A stretch of DNA of 64,000 nucleotides. It comes from Aquanectria penicillioides. Lineage: Eukaryota > Ascomycota > Sordariomycetes > Hypocreales > Nectriaceae. Every line of letters begins with the position of its first letter. The stretch's first letter is position 1. The translations under genes and the position numbers were made by a program. The stretch covers positions 4,650,001 through 4,714,000 of the forward strand of contig PYIU01000003.1 in assembly GCA_003415625.1 (NCBI GenBank), in the 5' to 3' direction. Below are positions 30,005 to 42,492 of the stretch, one piece after another. The notes below the pieces were generated by a model. It was not told where the DNA came from, did not search any database, and saw nothing but the letters and a program-made list of their open reading frames with translations.

Positions 30005-33000
30005 AGCACCTGTGAGACGGAGCAACAACGGGTCATGCATGGTCAGGCGTTTTGGGAAAATTTTCAGTGAAGTGTCTCGTAGATTGGCGTATGGAGGAAT
30101 TCGCATTCAATAAAGTCTTGCTATAGATCATGCGGGCACCCGTATATGTTGCCAATCTGTGCAGACGTGTCTACGACTTGAATCTTGCAATTGCTACGGG
30201 CACTTGAGCAGGCTCAAGATACGAGCTGGCCTTTGGAACAGAAGTTTAGTTCTTGGAGTACTATCAAGCCAGTGTAGATCCTCCAATCGTTCCATATCAC
30301 TCTCTACTTTGGAGACAGCGAAAGGTGGATGCAGAACAACTTCAAGTTGAGCTTGTCCCCAGGGACTATTGGCTACTGTTGGTTCATTTCCAAACGGCGG
30401 TGGGCGCATGGCCAAGGCACACTCAAGAAGACAGGACAGGAACAAACGTTAGGCATTTTTAGACAAGCCCAGAACCAACATGCTCTGCTTTGAAAACAAC
30501 AAAGACCGGGGAAGTCGGACAACACAGCCTCGCATATACCCAGCCTCACCTGACTACTCTGCCCTGCAAACTTGATCTGAGGCTTTGTTTCAAATGCTAG
30601 TTATCATCTTAGTTGGGTCACTCTTCCTGCTTGGGAAATTCAAGCGAAAAGGCGTCCATCCCCTCATGGTTCGACTTCGGTCTGATCGGACGGGTTAGCG
30701 GACCAACAAACAAACCCCATGCAGGCCCAGTCATTTCGTCGACCCAAGCTGTCGGAGCCGAAACTCGCACCTGATGAGGGAACAAGATCGCCTCATTTCC
30801 GCCACCCGGCATTACCAGAGTAATGCTATTGCAGGAGAGTTTTGACCGGGTCCTCGGACTTTTGCGCGGCGTTCGGTGAGGGTTCCTACCAACAGGTGAC
30901 ATCGAGAGCAAGCAAGGGAGCCACGGCGCCCATCTCAGTCCTGGGTCTCGATCCTTTTGAGCGGTCAACAAGAGGTGGCAACCACAAAAAATCAGTGCCT
31001 TGGCAGCACTGCAAACTTGGAAAGTCCATCATGTTGGCTCACTCAGGCTAGGCAATTGAGGCTCAAGTTAGCCAATAAGCCACATGGCCGCCTTTGAGGC
31101 CCGCAATTGAACTTCTTTCCATCCGCCAACCAGTCTTCGGCGAGCCCATCGATCGGGTGGGAATGCCGAAGAATACTACAAAACAACAGAACACATGCGG
31201 CTAGTCGCTTACGCACCTCGCCGCTCGCGTTCTTATGTTGATGTTGGGACGGTGGCTACCTGCCACGACATGGGTGAATGAGGTCTCATCAGATGGTAGC
31301 GGCAGTAATTGCTCGTTTTACGCAGCTAACACTCTCCGAATCCGCTTCGAGGACCCGCGTTGACGAGCTACCAACGGCTCTTTCGGAAGTCCAAAGGCAG
31401 GATTTGCCGCGGGATCAGTAGACGAGTTGCTCAAAGTGGGCATTACCCGCGTACGCAGAACGCAGCCTGTTGCTTTGGTCGATCCGGCCCCATGTCGTTC
31501 ACTAGAGCCAACACCAAAACGAAATGGACCATTAAAGAGAGGTTTGGCTTGGATGCATGCACAGTTGGTATGCGAGAATGGCGCGCCAAATGGCATGGGT
31601 TGTCTAGACCACCCCCGAGGCGCCGGCGCCTATGCAATGCACCCAGGATATTCAGCCAACTTTGGGCTGATCAAGCCGCGTCCATCAATGATAGCGCGCC
31701 GAGGAGGTCCACCGCACCGTTACCCAAGGTTGCTCTGTGTTATCGAGGCTTACCGTCCACGTCGGTTATCCTTTACCAGGGCGTGCCAAACAAACCCTCC
31801 AGGCGACTTGGGTTGGCAAGCACTGATGTTGGATCGATAGGGTGGGATTCGGGTTGGAAACGGCTCAGTCTGTGTGGAACCCTGGATCCGCTCCAGTGAT
31901 GATAGAGGGGTGCGGAATAGCGAGACTTTTCACGTCCCGAACCCTGGCTCGAGCCAGGTCAAAGAAGAATCGAGAAAACAAAACCCCGGCCTCGCGGGAG
32001 AGGAGAGTGTGGTCACGACGAACCCGCGGGAACCACCCTTCGGGGGGCTCATGGTCATTGCTGTCCAACAAGCTGGCGAGGAAGCCTACCCCCCGCCCCG
32101 CTGGCTTGGGATGGGATGGGATCGATGGGGCGGTTCCGACAGTCTGTCTAGCGCTGTGATGGTTAACTATACTGAAACGACGCAACAGGCATCGGGGCTG
32201 TCACCACGCTAAAATGGCCGCTGGGACGAGAATCCTTGGCGAATTGGTGTCCCCGAGCGTGGGATCCAGCGAGGAAACAAGGGATCAAAGGCTTCGCTGT
32301 CATATGACGAGGAGCAAACACCAAGTTAGGCTGGCTTGCCGATAATACCTATATTGGAGATTCTCAGATTCATGATTGCGCAGAGGGTGGGTTACGTACA
32401 TGCCATGCGTGTTGTTTTACAGTACATACTGTCGATGTCGGTCCACAAATTGTGTCTTGAGAGATGGGCCGATCGATCACAATAAGCCACGATGGAGACA
32501 TCCTTGGGGTACAAGGTTTCCTCATTATGTCCTGCTCGTGTCGATACCTGTCATCTGGTCAGGCAAGAAAGAAATTCAAGCCAACAGGCAGCCCGCACCG
32601 ACGGCAGGCGCCATCCTGACTCCGTTAGCACAATTGCACATTGGGAGACAGGAAAAGAAGCGAAAAGCTACTAGAATAACATCATTGGCAGTAAATACAA
32701 TCAGGCTCTGCGTGACCGAGAATTACATGGCTGGCTCCGTGTTTAATCCAGACCGGCGGAGAAAGCAGTTGGGGAACGACAGGCGGCGGGGAGTCATCAT
32801 GGGAAGCACCGGCGACCCAGAGGACGGAGACCCTGAGGAGAGACCTTGACAACCCCCGCCAGGACCGAGAGACAAAGCGAGAACCAAGTTGACGATAGGG
32901 CCCACTCTGCCCGCCCAAGCTACAGAGGATCCAACGCAGTGGGGCCACTGGGTTGTTTTAGCGTCATCAAAGCCGCCGGGACCAGACTGCCGGGTTCAGG

Positions 33001-35373
33001 ACACCGGCCGCTGACTGGCCCGTCCATCAGCCGGGGGCGCTCGCCAGCGGCAAACCCCCCAGCACGTACCAGTTCCCTTCGAGCTCCTCCCACCACAGGG
33101 CGTGGACGAGGACGTGGGTGTTGGTGGGCTGTGCTATGTATGGAAGGAGTCCCAAGCGGATGGGATCCTGTGCTGGGACCTGCGCTGGCTCGGCTGGCCG
33201 GGGCCCTGACCTTCCTGGGGCTTGAGGGGAATAACAAGCTAAGAGACGGTCGCATCTCCAGCGGCCGGAGCAGTCAGAGTGGACTAAATACCAAAGTAGC
33301 ATATCAACACCAAAAACGGCCACACCAGGGCCACCCTCGGATTCAGGTTATGGACAGCGAGGCATTGTTACGCCGTGTGCGCCAGAACCAACCACGGCAC
33401 CGACGACGAGGAGGAGTGCCAGAGGAGGAGAGGGCCAGTGAACTGGCACAGCAATTCGATCGCATGAAGCGGGCTGGGCCGCCGTGGAGGAGACAAGACA
33501 GTGAGACCTTGCCTGTCGTATTTGTCAACTTTTGCAGTTTCAGAGCCAGCCATCCCGATGGAGGGTACGGGTTGCACATTATTGGCTAGCCAGGTCCGCC
33601 AGGATGGGGGGGGAGTCACTGACACTAGCCCTGACAGACCAAGACAGGAACAGAGTAGGACAAAGCAGCCAGACGAAGAAAAGGTCATTCGTCTTGCAGC
33701 GTGCAGAGTGCCCAGGCTGACGGTTCAGGCTGAATGTGCCAAAAATGCAACGACATCACATTCTACGACACAGAGAGAGCTGAGGCATCCAAGCCAAAAA
33801 GCCATAGCACTGACAAGACAGACCAGACAGACTAGACAGGCATCAACAATTCGTTGGTGGAAGCGAGGGCGTGGGCATCATCTCCTCTCTTTGGTCAACC
33901 GATGCAATCCCCCACCTGATTTAAGCGCCCACGCCTGTCCGTTTTGATGCAGCCCCACGGGTTGGGGTGTGCTAGGGCCCGGGGTAGCCCTGAAGGGCGA
34001 TGGAGAAGATTTCCCCATCCTCCACCACCGGGTGCAGAGCGCGGCCGTGATTGGGCCGGTCTCAGGTCGGGCGCCTGGGGAGGTCGGGAGAGGATGGCAA
34101 AGTTACGCGCAGGTGCAGAGAGCGTCTGGCGGGTTTCTCGGGAGGGGGGGTGTCTCTTTTTGTCACGGCGGCGCTGGATCAGGGACGGATGATGGGCGGC
34201 GGGCGATGGCAGGCACCGCGCGTGGCATGATTATGACTGGGCAGCCGGAGACCTCGAGGAGCGCAAGGAGCTAGGGATGTTGACGGCCAGCAGCATGCCC
34301 TACCATGGCGTTTGGTCGTACCCCATACGTAGGGCCGGTACCGAGTGAACAGTAAGCCTGACCAACTCATGGCAGGCAAAGATTGCGAGTCCGGGTGGGT
34401 GTGAAACAGGAGTCGTTAGTACCTACCTAGGGAGGTAGGTTCCTAGGTCCCTACGTCTCTACGTCTCTACAGGTCTCGAGGTCCCCAGGGAGCCAGGCTG
34501 AGTGGGTCACGGGTAGCGCATGCCTTCAGCCATCCTTCCTGCCATCTTCCATCCCATCTGGGCGGCGGGCTTCCGTGCGTCCATCCACACACCACACCCC
34601 TCCCTCCCACCTTCCCTCCCCTCCCCAGGCGTTGTTGGTCTTGTAGGGCGCCCTCCAATCCCCTCGCCCCAACCCAACGCATCGACCATGAGTGATGTTT
34701 GTCGGTGTGTTGTAAGATTCGCATTCGTTGGTTTTTTTAACTGTTCGTGTTTTCTTAATCGCCAGACTCGCGCATTGACTCACCGAGGATGCTGAGTTCG
34801 TGCTTTGTCTTTGTACATGGATTTACCCCAGCCAAGGGTTGTCGGGGCCGAAACTGCTTTTGCCCGTCAATTTAGGTGGTAGGTACCGCAAAAGGCGTCG
34901 TGGTTGCATTGGCCGCCACACCCTGCTAACCCTTCCACCTAGGTGATCACCACTAATGTAGGTTCATACGGTCCGGCTGGAGAGACCTGATGAAAGACTC
35001 GAGCCCAGCCCCAGGGGAGAAACGGCGGTCCGATAATTCCTTGACTAGGGCACGAGCGGCAAGAAACAGGAAACGAGAAACGCAATTGGAAACAGCAGAC
35101 ATGAATCGTAAGTCAGGCAACAATGCAAGATGCAATTGATACATGAGGCATAAGACGCTGTGTTTCCTCATCAATCAATTCCTCTTATCTAGGTATTCAC
35201 ATTTGCAAAGTCCGCGGCCATTTCTGCGGTGTCCATGTAATGACCACACATAAGCCTCCTTTCCTTTCCCTTCCATCCCCTCACTTTCTCACTTGATCTT
35301 GGGGCGGTCACCCAATAAGACTTGTTATGAGATGTGCTACTTTCCTCGGTACTTCATTCGAGGGGTGGGGGAG

Positions 35374-35388
35374 TTTTTTTTTTTTTTT
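35374..35388. repeat. Poly-T tract (15 nt)
   Basis: Uninterrupted T15 in the gene-poor region; simple sequence. Confidence 0.9.
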
Positions 35389-36000
35389 GTTGGTATTATT
35401 TTTATTTGGCCTTCTATTTACCTCTCTTTTTCTTTTCGTTGCACATGGGCAATCTGGTAGGTAGAGCGACTAAAGCACTACCAAAGTAGGGGATGTATGT
35501 AAGTCAAGGGCTTGGGAGTGATGTACAATGACACCTTTCAACCCTCAACAAACCGGTACCGATGCTTTTTCTGCTTTCGTCTATTTAGAATTTTGCTCTT
35601 GGCTTGCGTCTTGTTTTCTCACTTGATCCTCAATCTCATTCCCTACGATTGGGTTGGTTGCGTCTACTTTTTTTTTTCTCTTGCTTACCCACCAACTTCG
35701 TTGTGGTCCACATGTTCCAACGCACAGCTCACCCTCCTTCTTTACATGTTTGGCTGGGACCTGTCACACGGCACAGAGCAAGCCTTAGCCGCAGAGCCTG
35801 CTGGGTCCGTGGCCATTTCGATTGCCCATCAATTATCATTAGTTAGACGCATCTCGCTTTGCATTACACACCTACCCGCTTAGTCTTTCGTCCCTCTTTG
35901 TTCTGTCTCCACGCCCCTCAGCTCACGTCCACACCACCCACACACGCCCGTCGCAGTACCCACCCAACTCACACCCAAACTAACTGCCAACTCCTAAGGC

Positions 36001-36030
36001 AGGTAGGTAGGTAGGTAGGTAGGTAGGTAG
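36001..36030. repeat. AGGT tetranucleotide microsatellite
   Basis: Seven consecutive AGGT units followed by AGGC variants. Related GTAGGTACC-type words recur nearby (34426, 36626). Confidence 0.95.
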
Positions 36031-37420
36031 GCAGGCATGCACAGTATTCCCTTCCTCCAGCTCCTGCTCTTGCTCATGCTCATGCTCATGCTGTCAAGGA
36101 GCCATCCACATCCACATCCACTTCTGCCTCCACGCATCCACGCATCCACACATCACACATCCACTTCTTCCCCGTCCACCGTCTCCCTACACACAGTCTT
36201 TTTTTTTTTTTTCCTTCTGTCTCTGTTCGCACCCTCGAAGCGCCGACAACCCATCCCCCCAAGTGCTGCTTTTGCAATGTTGGCCCTTGTCTCCTTCCAA
36301 ACTCGTCCACAACAACAACACATGCTGCATAGCATCTTGGGAGAATAACGCGGTCCGCTTCGCCCAATCCTTACACAATCCCACCCGAGATAGCGCTTCT
36401 TTGGACGTCCCGCCGCGCCAACTTTTCGCGTCCGTCCCGACAAGCGCTGGTCGCAGCTACGGCCGCCCTCCATCATCCCCTACACACCCGCCTCTGTTGG
36501 ACGCCCATTGCACTTCCACCGACATACAGTAGCTAGGTGCAGCTGTGCAGGTTGTCTGAGCGCCATCCGCAGCCATCTTCCCATCTACCCATCCACCCGT
36601 CCCCTCGTCCACCGGCCTTGTTTGTAGGTAGGTACCTAGTCATCAGCAATCGTTGTACACAGACACAGCGCCAAGGTACCATCTGCTACCTTCCCCGCGT
36701 CCAGCACACAGGCCCCAGTAACAAACGCTACGCCTCCCAGGCACGGACTCGACCGGACTGTACCGGACTCCTGCAGACCTCGACAAGGCTCGACGGGGCT
36801 CGACAAGGGCTCCCATCTTGGCTCTTCTTTGGTACCGACAGGGGACCGCTTGCTCGCCCAACCCCTGTTCTGCCTGCGTCTGCCTCGCTTCAACCGCCGC
36901 CGCCGCTCTCCCTGGCTCAGTCGCTCTTTAAACCTGCCGCCCTCCATTTTCTCTTTCCCTCTATCCGCGTCCCGCGACTTGTGACTTGGAGCTCTCCTTC
37001 AACCTAGCTCGCCTTCCTAACTCTTGGAAGCTTGCCATCCTTCCATCGCAGGCCGGTCCTTTCATCGCCTCTCTTGTCCAGCTGCTGTCAATCTTTTACC
37101 AGTCGACAACGCTTTCAAGCAGCGCTCAGCCGCAGGGCCGCCCCAGCTCGACCCGATTTCACAGCCAGCTCCCACACCATCTGGTCTCACCACCATCGAC
37201 CGCACCATAACCACACTCCGCCGCCGCCCTTTCCCTCGGCACGTGTTGCATCATCGTCGCTTCGCTTTCTGGGCCTGCTGCGTTGGCTCCGCCTCTTGGG
37301 GACCGCAAGGCACTCTTGCCCTCGAGCTGCGACCCGCCATCCAGAAGCATTCCGCTTACACAAAACCATTCGACGGCGACCCCTCGTCGCCGCTCACCAT
37401 ATCTTGTCTGAGCTCCCGCC

Positions 37421-39899
37421 ATGGCCCTCGAAGCTCCCCTAAGGTCATCGACTGGAAACCTTCAATTCCCGTTTCCCTATCAGAGAGATATGGCTGCCCC
37501 CTCAGAAGTTGACCGTCTTCGGTCCCCATTCAGGGTCGTGTATGTTGGCTCGTTTTCAAAATATCTTTTTCTCGGAGCTCTGAAGACTAACTCTTTTGCT
37601 TAGCTCCTCTCCTCCTGCAGTTACCGACTCATCCTTGCGTCCTAATTCCGTCAATCGAATGTCCGCCAACTCTATCAATATTATGAGCCCGAGCGATATT
37701 GTCGGTCCTTCACCGGTGACGTCGAATGGGACTGAGACGACAGAGATTGAGGATGATGTCTCGGAAGATGTTCATCGAGAAACCACAAACGGCCTCACAT
37801 CCCGTCGCTCCGAGGTCAGTAAACTATCCTCGCCATCGCGACAATGAGATTCCCAACTAACATAGCTTGCAGCTTCTGATGCTTTCCACCAACATACCCG
37901 ATAATATACGGCAGGCCAACAGCGAGGAGGCCATCTCTGTTATCCATGCTCCCGAGAGCTTTGCTGCCTGGGTACGATATCATTGCCTCAGTTTATGGAA
38001 TCTCGAAACTGACACCGAGTAGGCCTCGTCCGAACCTATTGTCAAGCAGCATGATCCTAGCCCAAGGTCATCACCTAAGGCAGATCCCGCCAGTCTAGCC
38101 GCACTCAATGGTGCCTCTGATAAAGTAGCTAACCCTCGGGATCTTTTTTTTTTCTCTCTCTCTTTCACTCATCGCTAACTGTTGCCCATCAGTCGTCTGT
38201 ACAGCCAGCACGTCCTCCGATTTCTACCGATGTCAATCCTGTGCGATATAATCTGGACAATTCTACGCCTCGTGCCCAGGATCTGCAGTCTATGCTTGAA
38301 GATGGGGTTCGTCTACGATCAAGCAGTACCAGCAGCCTTGAGAGTAAGTCGGTTCGAGCGTGAACAACGAAAACCTCTACAAGAAGAGCTTTTAGCTAAC
38401 GAGAGATTAGAAATCGAAGAACAGACCGAAGCCGAGGGCGATGACGAAGAGTATGCCTCTGAGATTATGCCAATGCCCCTAGAGCAAGACGAGATCTCGG
38501 CTTTGCGAAGCGCCCTGCAAGAATGTTGGACTTTGTGCAACACGCTTGCCAACTTGAGCTCCATTCACCGGGCCCGAGTATTCAGCACTTCCGGCATTCC
38601 AGATGCCCATGAAAAGGCCTGGAAGACATGTTGGAAGCTGTGCCAACGTCTTTATGACAATCGTGACGAAGATGCAACCTCATTCAGTGTCAGATTGAAC
38701 CTCGATCTTTGTCGAGACTTTTGCCAGGCCCTTTTTGATGTCCGCGAGCGAAAGGATGAGCTTGCAGACTCAGTTTTGCGAGTTAGCTTTGAACTGAATA
38801 ACCAGTAAGTGTGCTCGTTCATCAATTCAGTTGCGTATGCTAACATTGCCACAGCCTATACAGTGCTCAAGACAGCCGGAATCTCCCAGAGCAGTTCAGG
38901 GAGAGAACCTTGGATTTCTATATTACCTTATGCCATCGTCTCATGAAGCAGCGCATCAATTTGGAAGAGGAAACTGATCAACTACTCCGGGCATGTTGGG
39001 CGCTGGCAGAAATGCTCTTCAACATTAGACAAAACAAGCGAGATGGCAGACCCCCAGACGAAGAGCTGCTGGGCTCCGCAGTTCAAGCATGTTGGGATCT
39101 TTGCGACATTTTCAGAGACGGTTGGACCCAAGTTCGACCCGATAGAAACACTCCACGACCCAGCCAGACCAGTTTTCCGCACCATCAAATCGATCAGAGC
39201 GGCCGCCAAAGCCAGGCATCGAACAGATCATCCATTCACTCCAAGCGGGAGAGCGTAAAGAGCGGCCGCCAAGAAGAGAAACCGAGAAAGCCTCTCCCAG
39301 TCCCCGAAACACCAGTGACTGAGTTCGAAGACACACCCATTTCCCCCCAAAGCCACTCACCCCAGATGCCAAACATCCTCGTTCTCGGAACACCAAGTGA
39401 AAATAGCCGAAGTGGACGATGGTCCAGCAGTGCTTCAAACTTGTCTAGTTATTCAAGGGGTAGCACGAAGACATCCAGCACTGCAACAACCACGGCTGCT
39501 TCGGAGGATGCAAATGTGATGAGAGCTAAGGTCCTTGTGGTCCGAGCCGCGATGAACCTCGGATTTGATCGTGACAATATCATTGATCCTAAGTCAGCAT
39601 CGGCGGCCCTTCAAAAGTTTGTACAGGACCTACCAGTCGGGTCCTTTGGAGCATCATCAGCCCATGCAACGCTCCTATCACAATACAAGAACTCGGTCCT
39701 CACGGACGCCATCATCCCTCGCCACCATGCTCTTCCCATTCGGGGAAAGCGAGTCTCGGCTCACGAAATGGCGAAGAGCATCCACACCATGATTAGGAGT
39801 TCGCAGAGGTATTCGTATCTCCGTGAGCTCTTCCGCTTCGTTTTCCAGTTTCCATTGGAGGAGGTGGAGACGCGACGAAATGTTAGCATCGTTGTGTAG
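37421..39899 (+). CDS. Fungal protein of unknown function with repeated Cys-Trp helices
   Basis: Seven exons: 37421-37539, 37604-37814, 37873-37971, 38023-38124, 38193-38343, 38411-38804 and 38855-39899; 706 aa, all phases consistent, introns with GTATGT/GTAAGT starts and CTAAC-like branches. A Ser-rich N-terminal third (about 1-230) and an acidic stretch are followed by a helical core with recurrent units ECWTLC (about 265), TCWKLC (301), LDLCRDFC (326), ACWALA (406) and ACWDLC (437). A Ser/Thr/Pro-rich linker follows, then a conserved-looking C-terminal domain (about 575-706: KVLVVRAAMNLGFD; LRELFRFVFQFP). No signal peptide or membrane segment. I cannot name the family. Preceded by an unusually long gene-free region. 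Confidence 0.85.
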
Positions 39900-40659
39900 A
39901 GAAAATTGCGTTGCAATAGCCTGATCTGGCTGTCTTCTTATTCTTTTCTTCTCCTTCTTCTTTTTTCTTTTCCCTTGGATAACACATGGTTGTTTCTTGG
40001 TTAATTTTCAAATCCAATATGCCTTTTTCTGTCTAGATTTTAGGCGCGATGCGTGGGCGGGGTGGCCTAGCCTTGATTTTGATTACATTTCCTAACAGAT
40101 GACACGACACACATACGAAAGCGCGCGGGAGTGGGTTTTGGAACTTTTAAAGAGAGTTAAGCGGCGGTCTATTCGTTTCTCAATGCACTAGATACCCTGT
40201 TGGAAGGATCAGATGCCAAAGAGGTGGAGCGGGAGAAGGATCAACATGGTGCAAAGGAACAACAGTCAATCGGAGGCCCCGAGGAATGGATACACGGTAC
40301 CATTCCATGTCATTCACTGGTCAACAGTTCATTTTTGTGTTGGATGTCAGGAATCACGGTGGATGGGGATAGGTTTCATGAAGCGAGCACTGATTGATGC
40401 TTGATTATTAGGATTGGTTATCCAAATTTGATGGAATCAGATTTATCCTCGTAAATATGTTGCTGAGAGTATGCCCTTGGTTATCAATGAACCCCAATTA
40501 AACCACCATTCCACTGCGAGATGTTCTCACAAGCACTGTCAACTTGGTTCCCCACGCCAGGAGGATGATGATTAAAAGGAAGACAGGAAATTCGTCGTAA
40601 ACGCAATTCAAAATGAAAGTAAAGAAACGGGATTAGAACACGGTGCGACATGAGTCTCA
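39900..40659. other. Convergent 3' spacer
   Basis: 760 bp between convergent stops, with T/C-rich stretch at 39930-39975. No gene recognised. Confidence 0.45.
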
Positions 40660-42492
40660 TCATGGGACATTTGCCAGCTTGTTCATCATGCCAGGGGTCT
40701 CGGGCTCCTCGTCCGATGGCGTGGCCGTATCTTCCCGTTTCAAAGCAGGAAGAGTATACACGTCCGCCAACAACTTAGGGTCGATGGTGTCAGTAGCGAC
40801 TGTGTTGTTTGTCATTGCCTCTGGCTCGAGAGTCGGGTACAGAGACTTCAGAATCTCTCTGACCTGGTCAGGATGGATGTCGGGGTCTGGGGCGTGGCTG
40901 AGCGATGATGGGTTGGGTTCGCTGCCGTTGAAAAGAGGATATGCGGCGATGTCAAAATTGACTGTTAGTGCATTGTCTGTGAATTCTTGAGGGGCTGACT
41001 TTGGCCCGGAGGTTTGAGTGCTTACGACATTTGCTGCCGGAATAGCTGTTGTTGCATGGTGCGACGGTGTATTGATGGTGGGCAGCACAACCGGAGGCTG
41101 GGCCTTGTTCATAGGTGCAGCAATATTCGCCATGTTGTTTACAACGGTAGTCGACTCTGTGGCAGCTGTCTTAGTACCCGGGTGCAAAGGGGTCACGGTC
41201 ACGGCATGACCTTGTTGTGGTTGCTGCTGTTGCTGTTGCTGATTCTGCTGCTGTTGGAGTATATACGGATCGGATAGCACAAATTGGCTCCAGTCTGTGT
41301 TGTTGGGCGCAGAAGTCGGCTGCAAAACCTGTGCAAGAGGGTCTCTAGGGGAGAAAACAGCTTGGTGGGAACTTCCTTGCTGGTCCAGGCTGAAGTATGG
41401 AGCGGAAGCTTGTTGAGCATTTGTGGGAGAGAAATGGCCCAGGAGAGTGAGTCCACTCTGAGGCTGGTTGGCCATGAAGCGGTTGTGCTGGAGCATCGGC
41501 TGAGCGTTATTAGGTCCCGGGTGAGGATACTGCGGTGATGGTGCCATCTGCTGGCCTTGGCCCATGGGGAAGTTCATGTGAACAGGTCGAGGGACAGTAT
41601 GGAAGCTGAAATTCCTGTTTTGCTGGGTCGTGTAAGTTGAAGACGCAACGGCAGGGTGTTGTTGCAAATTGGCAACACCTCCCAAATTTGAAAAGGCTCC
41701 CATATTGGAGCCATCATTCTCCCAGTGACTCTGCGTCTGTTGGTACCCAGCAGAGACACTGCCCTGGGATTGCTGGTACGTGACGGGCCGACTCACTGGG
41801 GCACCGGTGGGAGAGACGAAGGCCTGAGGAAGGGTCATGCTGTTCGTTTCTGCGACACCCAGTTGCGGATATGCCGGTACCTGAAGTTGTAGAGGTGCCA
41901 TGCCCTGAAACTGGTTTTGAGAAGCGGCTGGTGGCATCTGGGTTGGAGACTTGACGTTCTGAGGCATCGGCTCTGCGATAACGTCAACATTGGGCGCCGT
42001 GGTTTCCACCGTTTTCGGTGACTTGACATCGAGATCCATCTTTCGTCTCTTATATTCGGCAGTAGAAGAAGCCGAGACAATCTCACGAGTCGTCCTAGAG
42101 CAACTGTCGTTAGATAGGACAGAGGAGGGGAGGGCAGGGGAGTGGAGGCGTTTGATAGCATACCCGTCATCTGCTCCTCTCCTTCTCTTCTTACCCATGT
42201 TCGTGTTGATCATGGCGGTACTGCAGCACGAGGAAATTGTACATTAGCTTTGGTGCCCATCAAAACAAGCGAAGGGGGAAGAGAAGCGTATACGGGTTCG
42301 TGGTGGGGCGTCGTACTTGTATTTAGGATCCTTTCCATACTTGTTTCTCACATAGCGCAGCTGGTTCGGTGTCAAGGTTTTTCCAAACTCGGTGTGATAT
42401 TCCTTGGAAATAATTGTCGGCTCTTTGCCATCGATGAACCTTTTGAGAAGGAATTTGATTTCATCAGTCGTGTAGACGTTTTGGCCGACCAT
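40660..42492 (-). CDS. Gln-rich putative transcriptional regulator
   Basis: Three exons: 42317-42492, 42164-42220 and 40660-42094; 555 aa. Exon 1 encodes a compact helical unit (YTTDEIKFLLKRFIDGKEP ... LTPNQLRYVRNKYGKD) that resembles a DNA-binding helical fold, though no family is claimed. It leads into a basic NLS-like KKRRRGADDG, then a long disordered Pro/Gln/Asn-rich region with a Q tract (41210-41255 on the plus strand) and an acidic C terminus (KREDTATPSDEEPETPG). This composition is usual for fungal transcription regulators. The second intron (42095-42163) is 69 nt, has TCTAAC, and is open in frame, so intron retention would give a 578-aa form. Confidence 0.7.

Larger units (their letters stand above)
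30005..37420. other. 7.4-kb gene-poor intergenic region
   Basis: No frame with a recognised domain was found on either strand. The longest frames (32846-33589, 247 codons; 31360-31899; 32376-32849) are Arg/Pro/Gly-rich with open antisense frames, as expected of GC-rich non-coding DNA. A 72-residue segment ending at 30618 on the minus strand (segment VSAPTAWVDEMTGPAW) looks more protein-like but stands alone. The part from about 35900 to 37420 is pyrimidine-rich and lies directly before the gene at 37421, so it probably holds its promoter and a long 5' UTR. Confidence 0.5.

Noticed and set aside
32846..33589. 247-codon plus-strand frame
   Set aside because: Arg/Gly/Pro-rich composition, no motif, overlapping open antisense frames; typical of GC-rich non-coding DNA.
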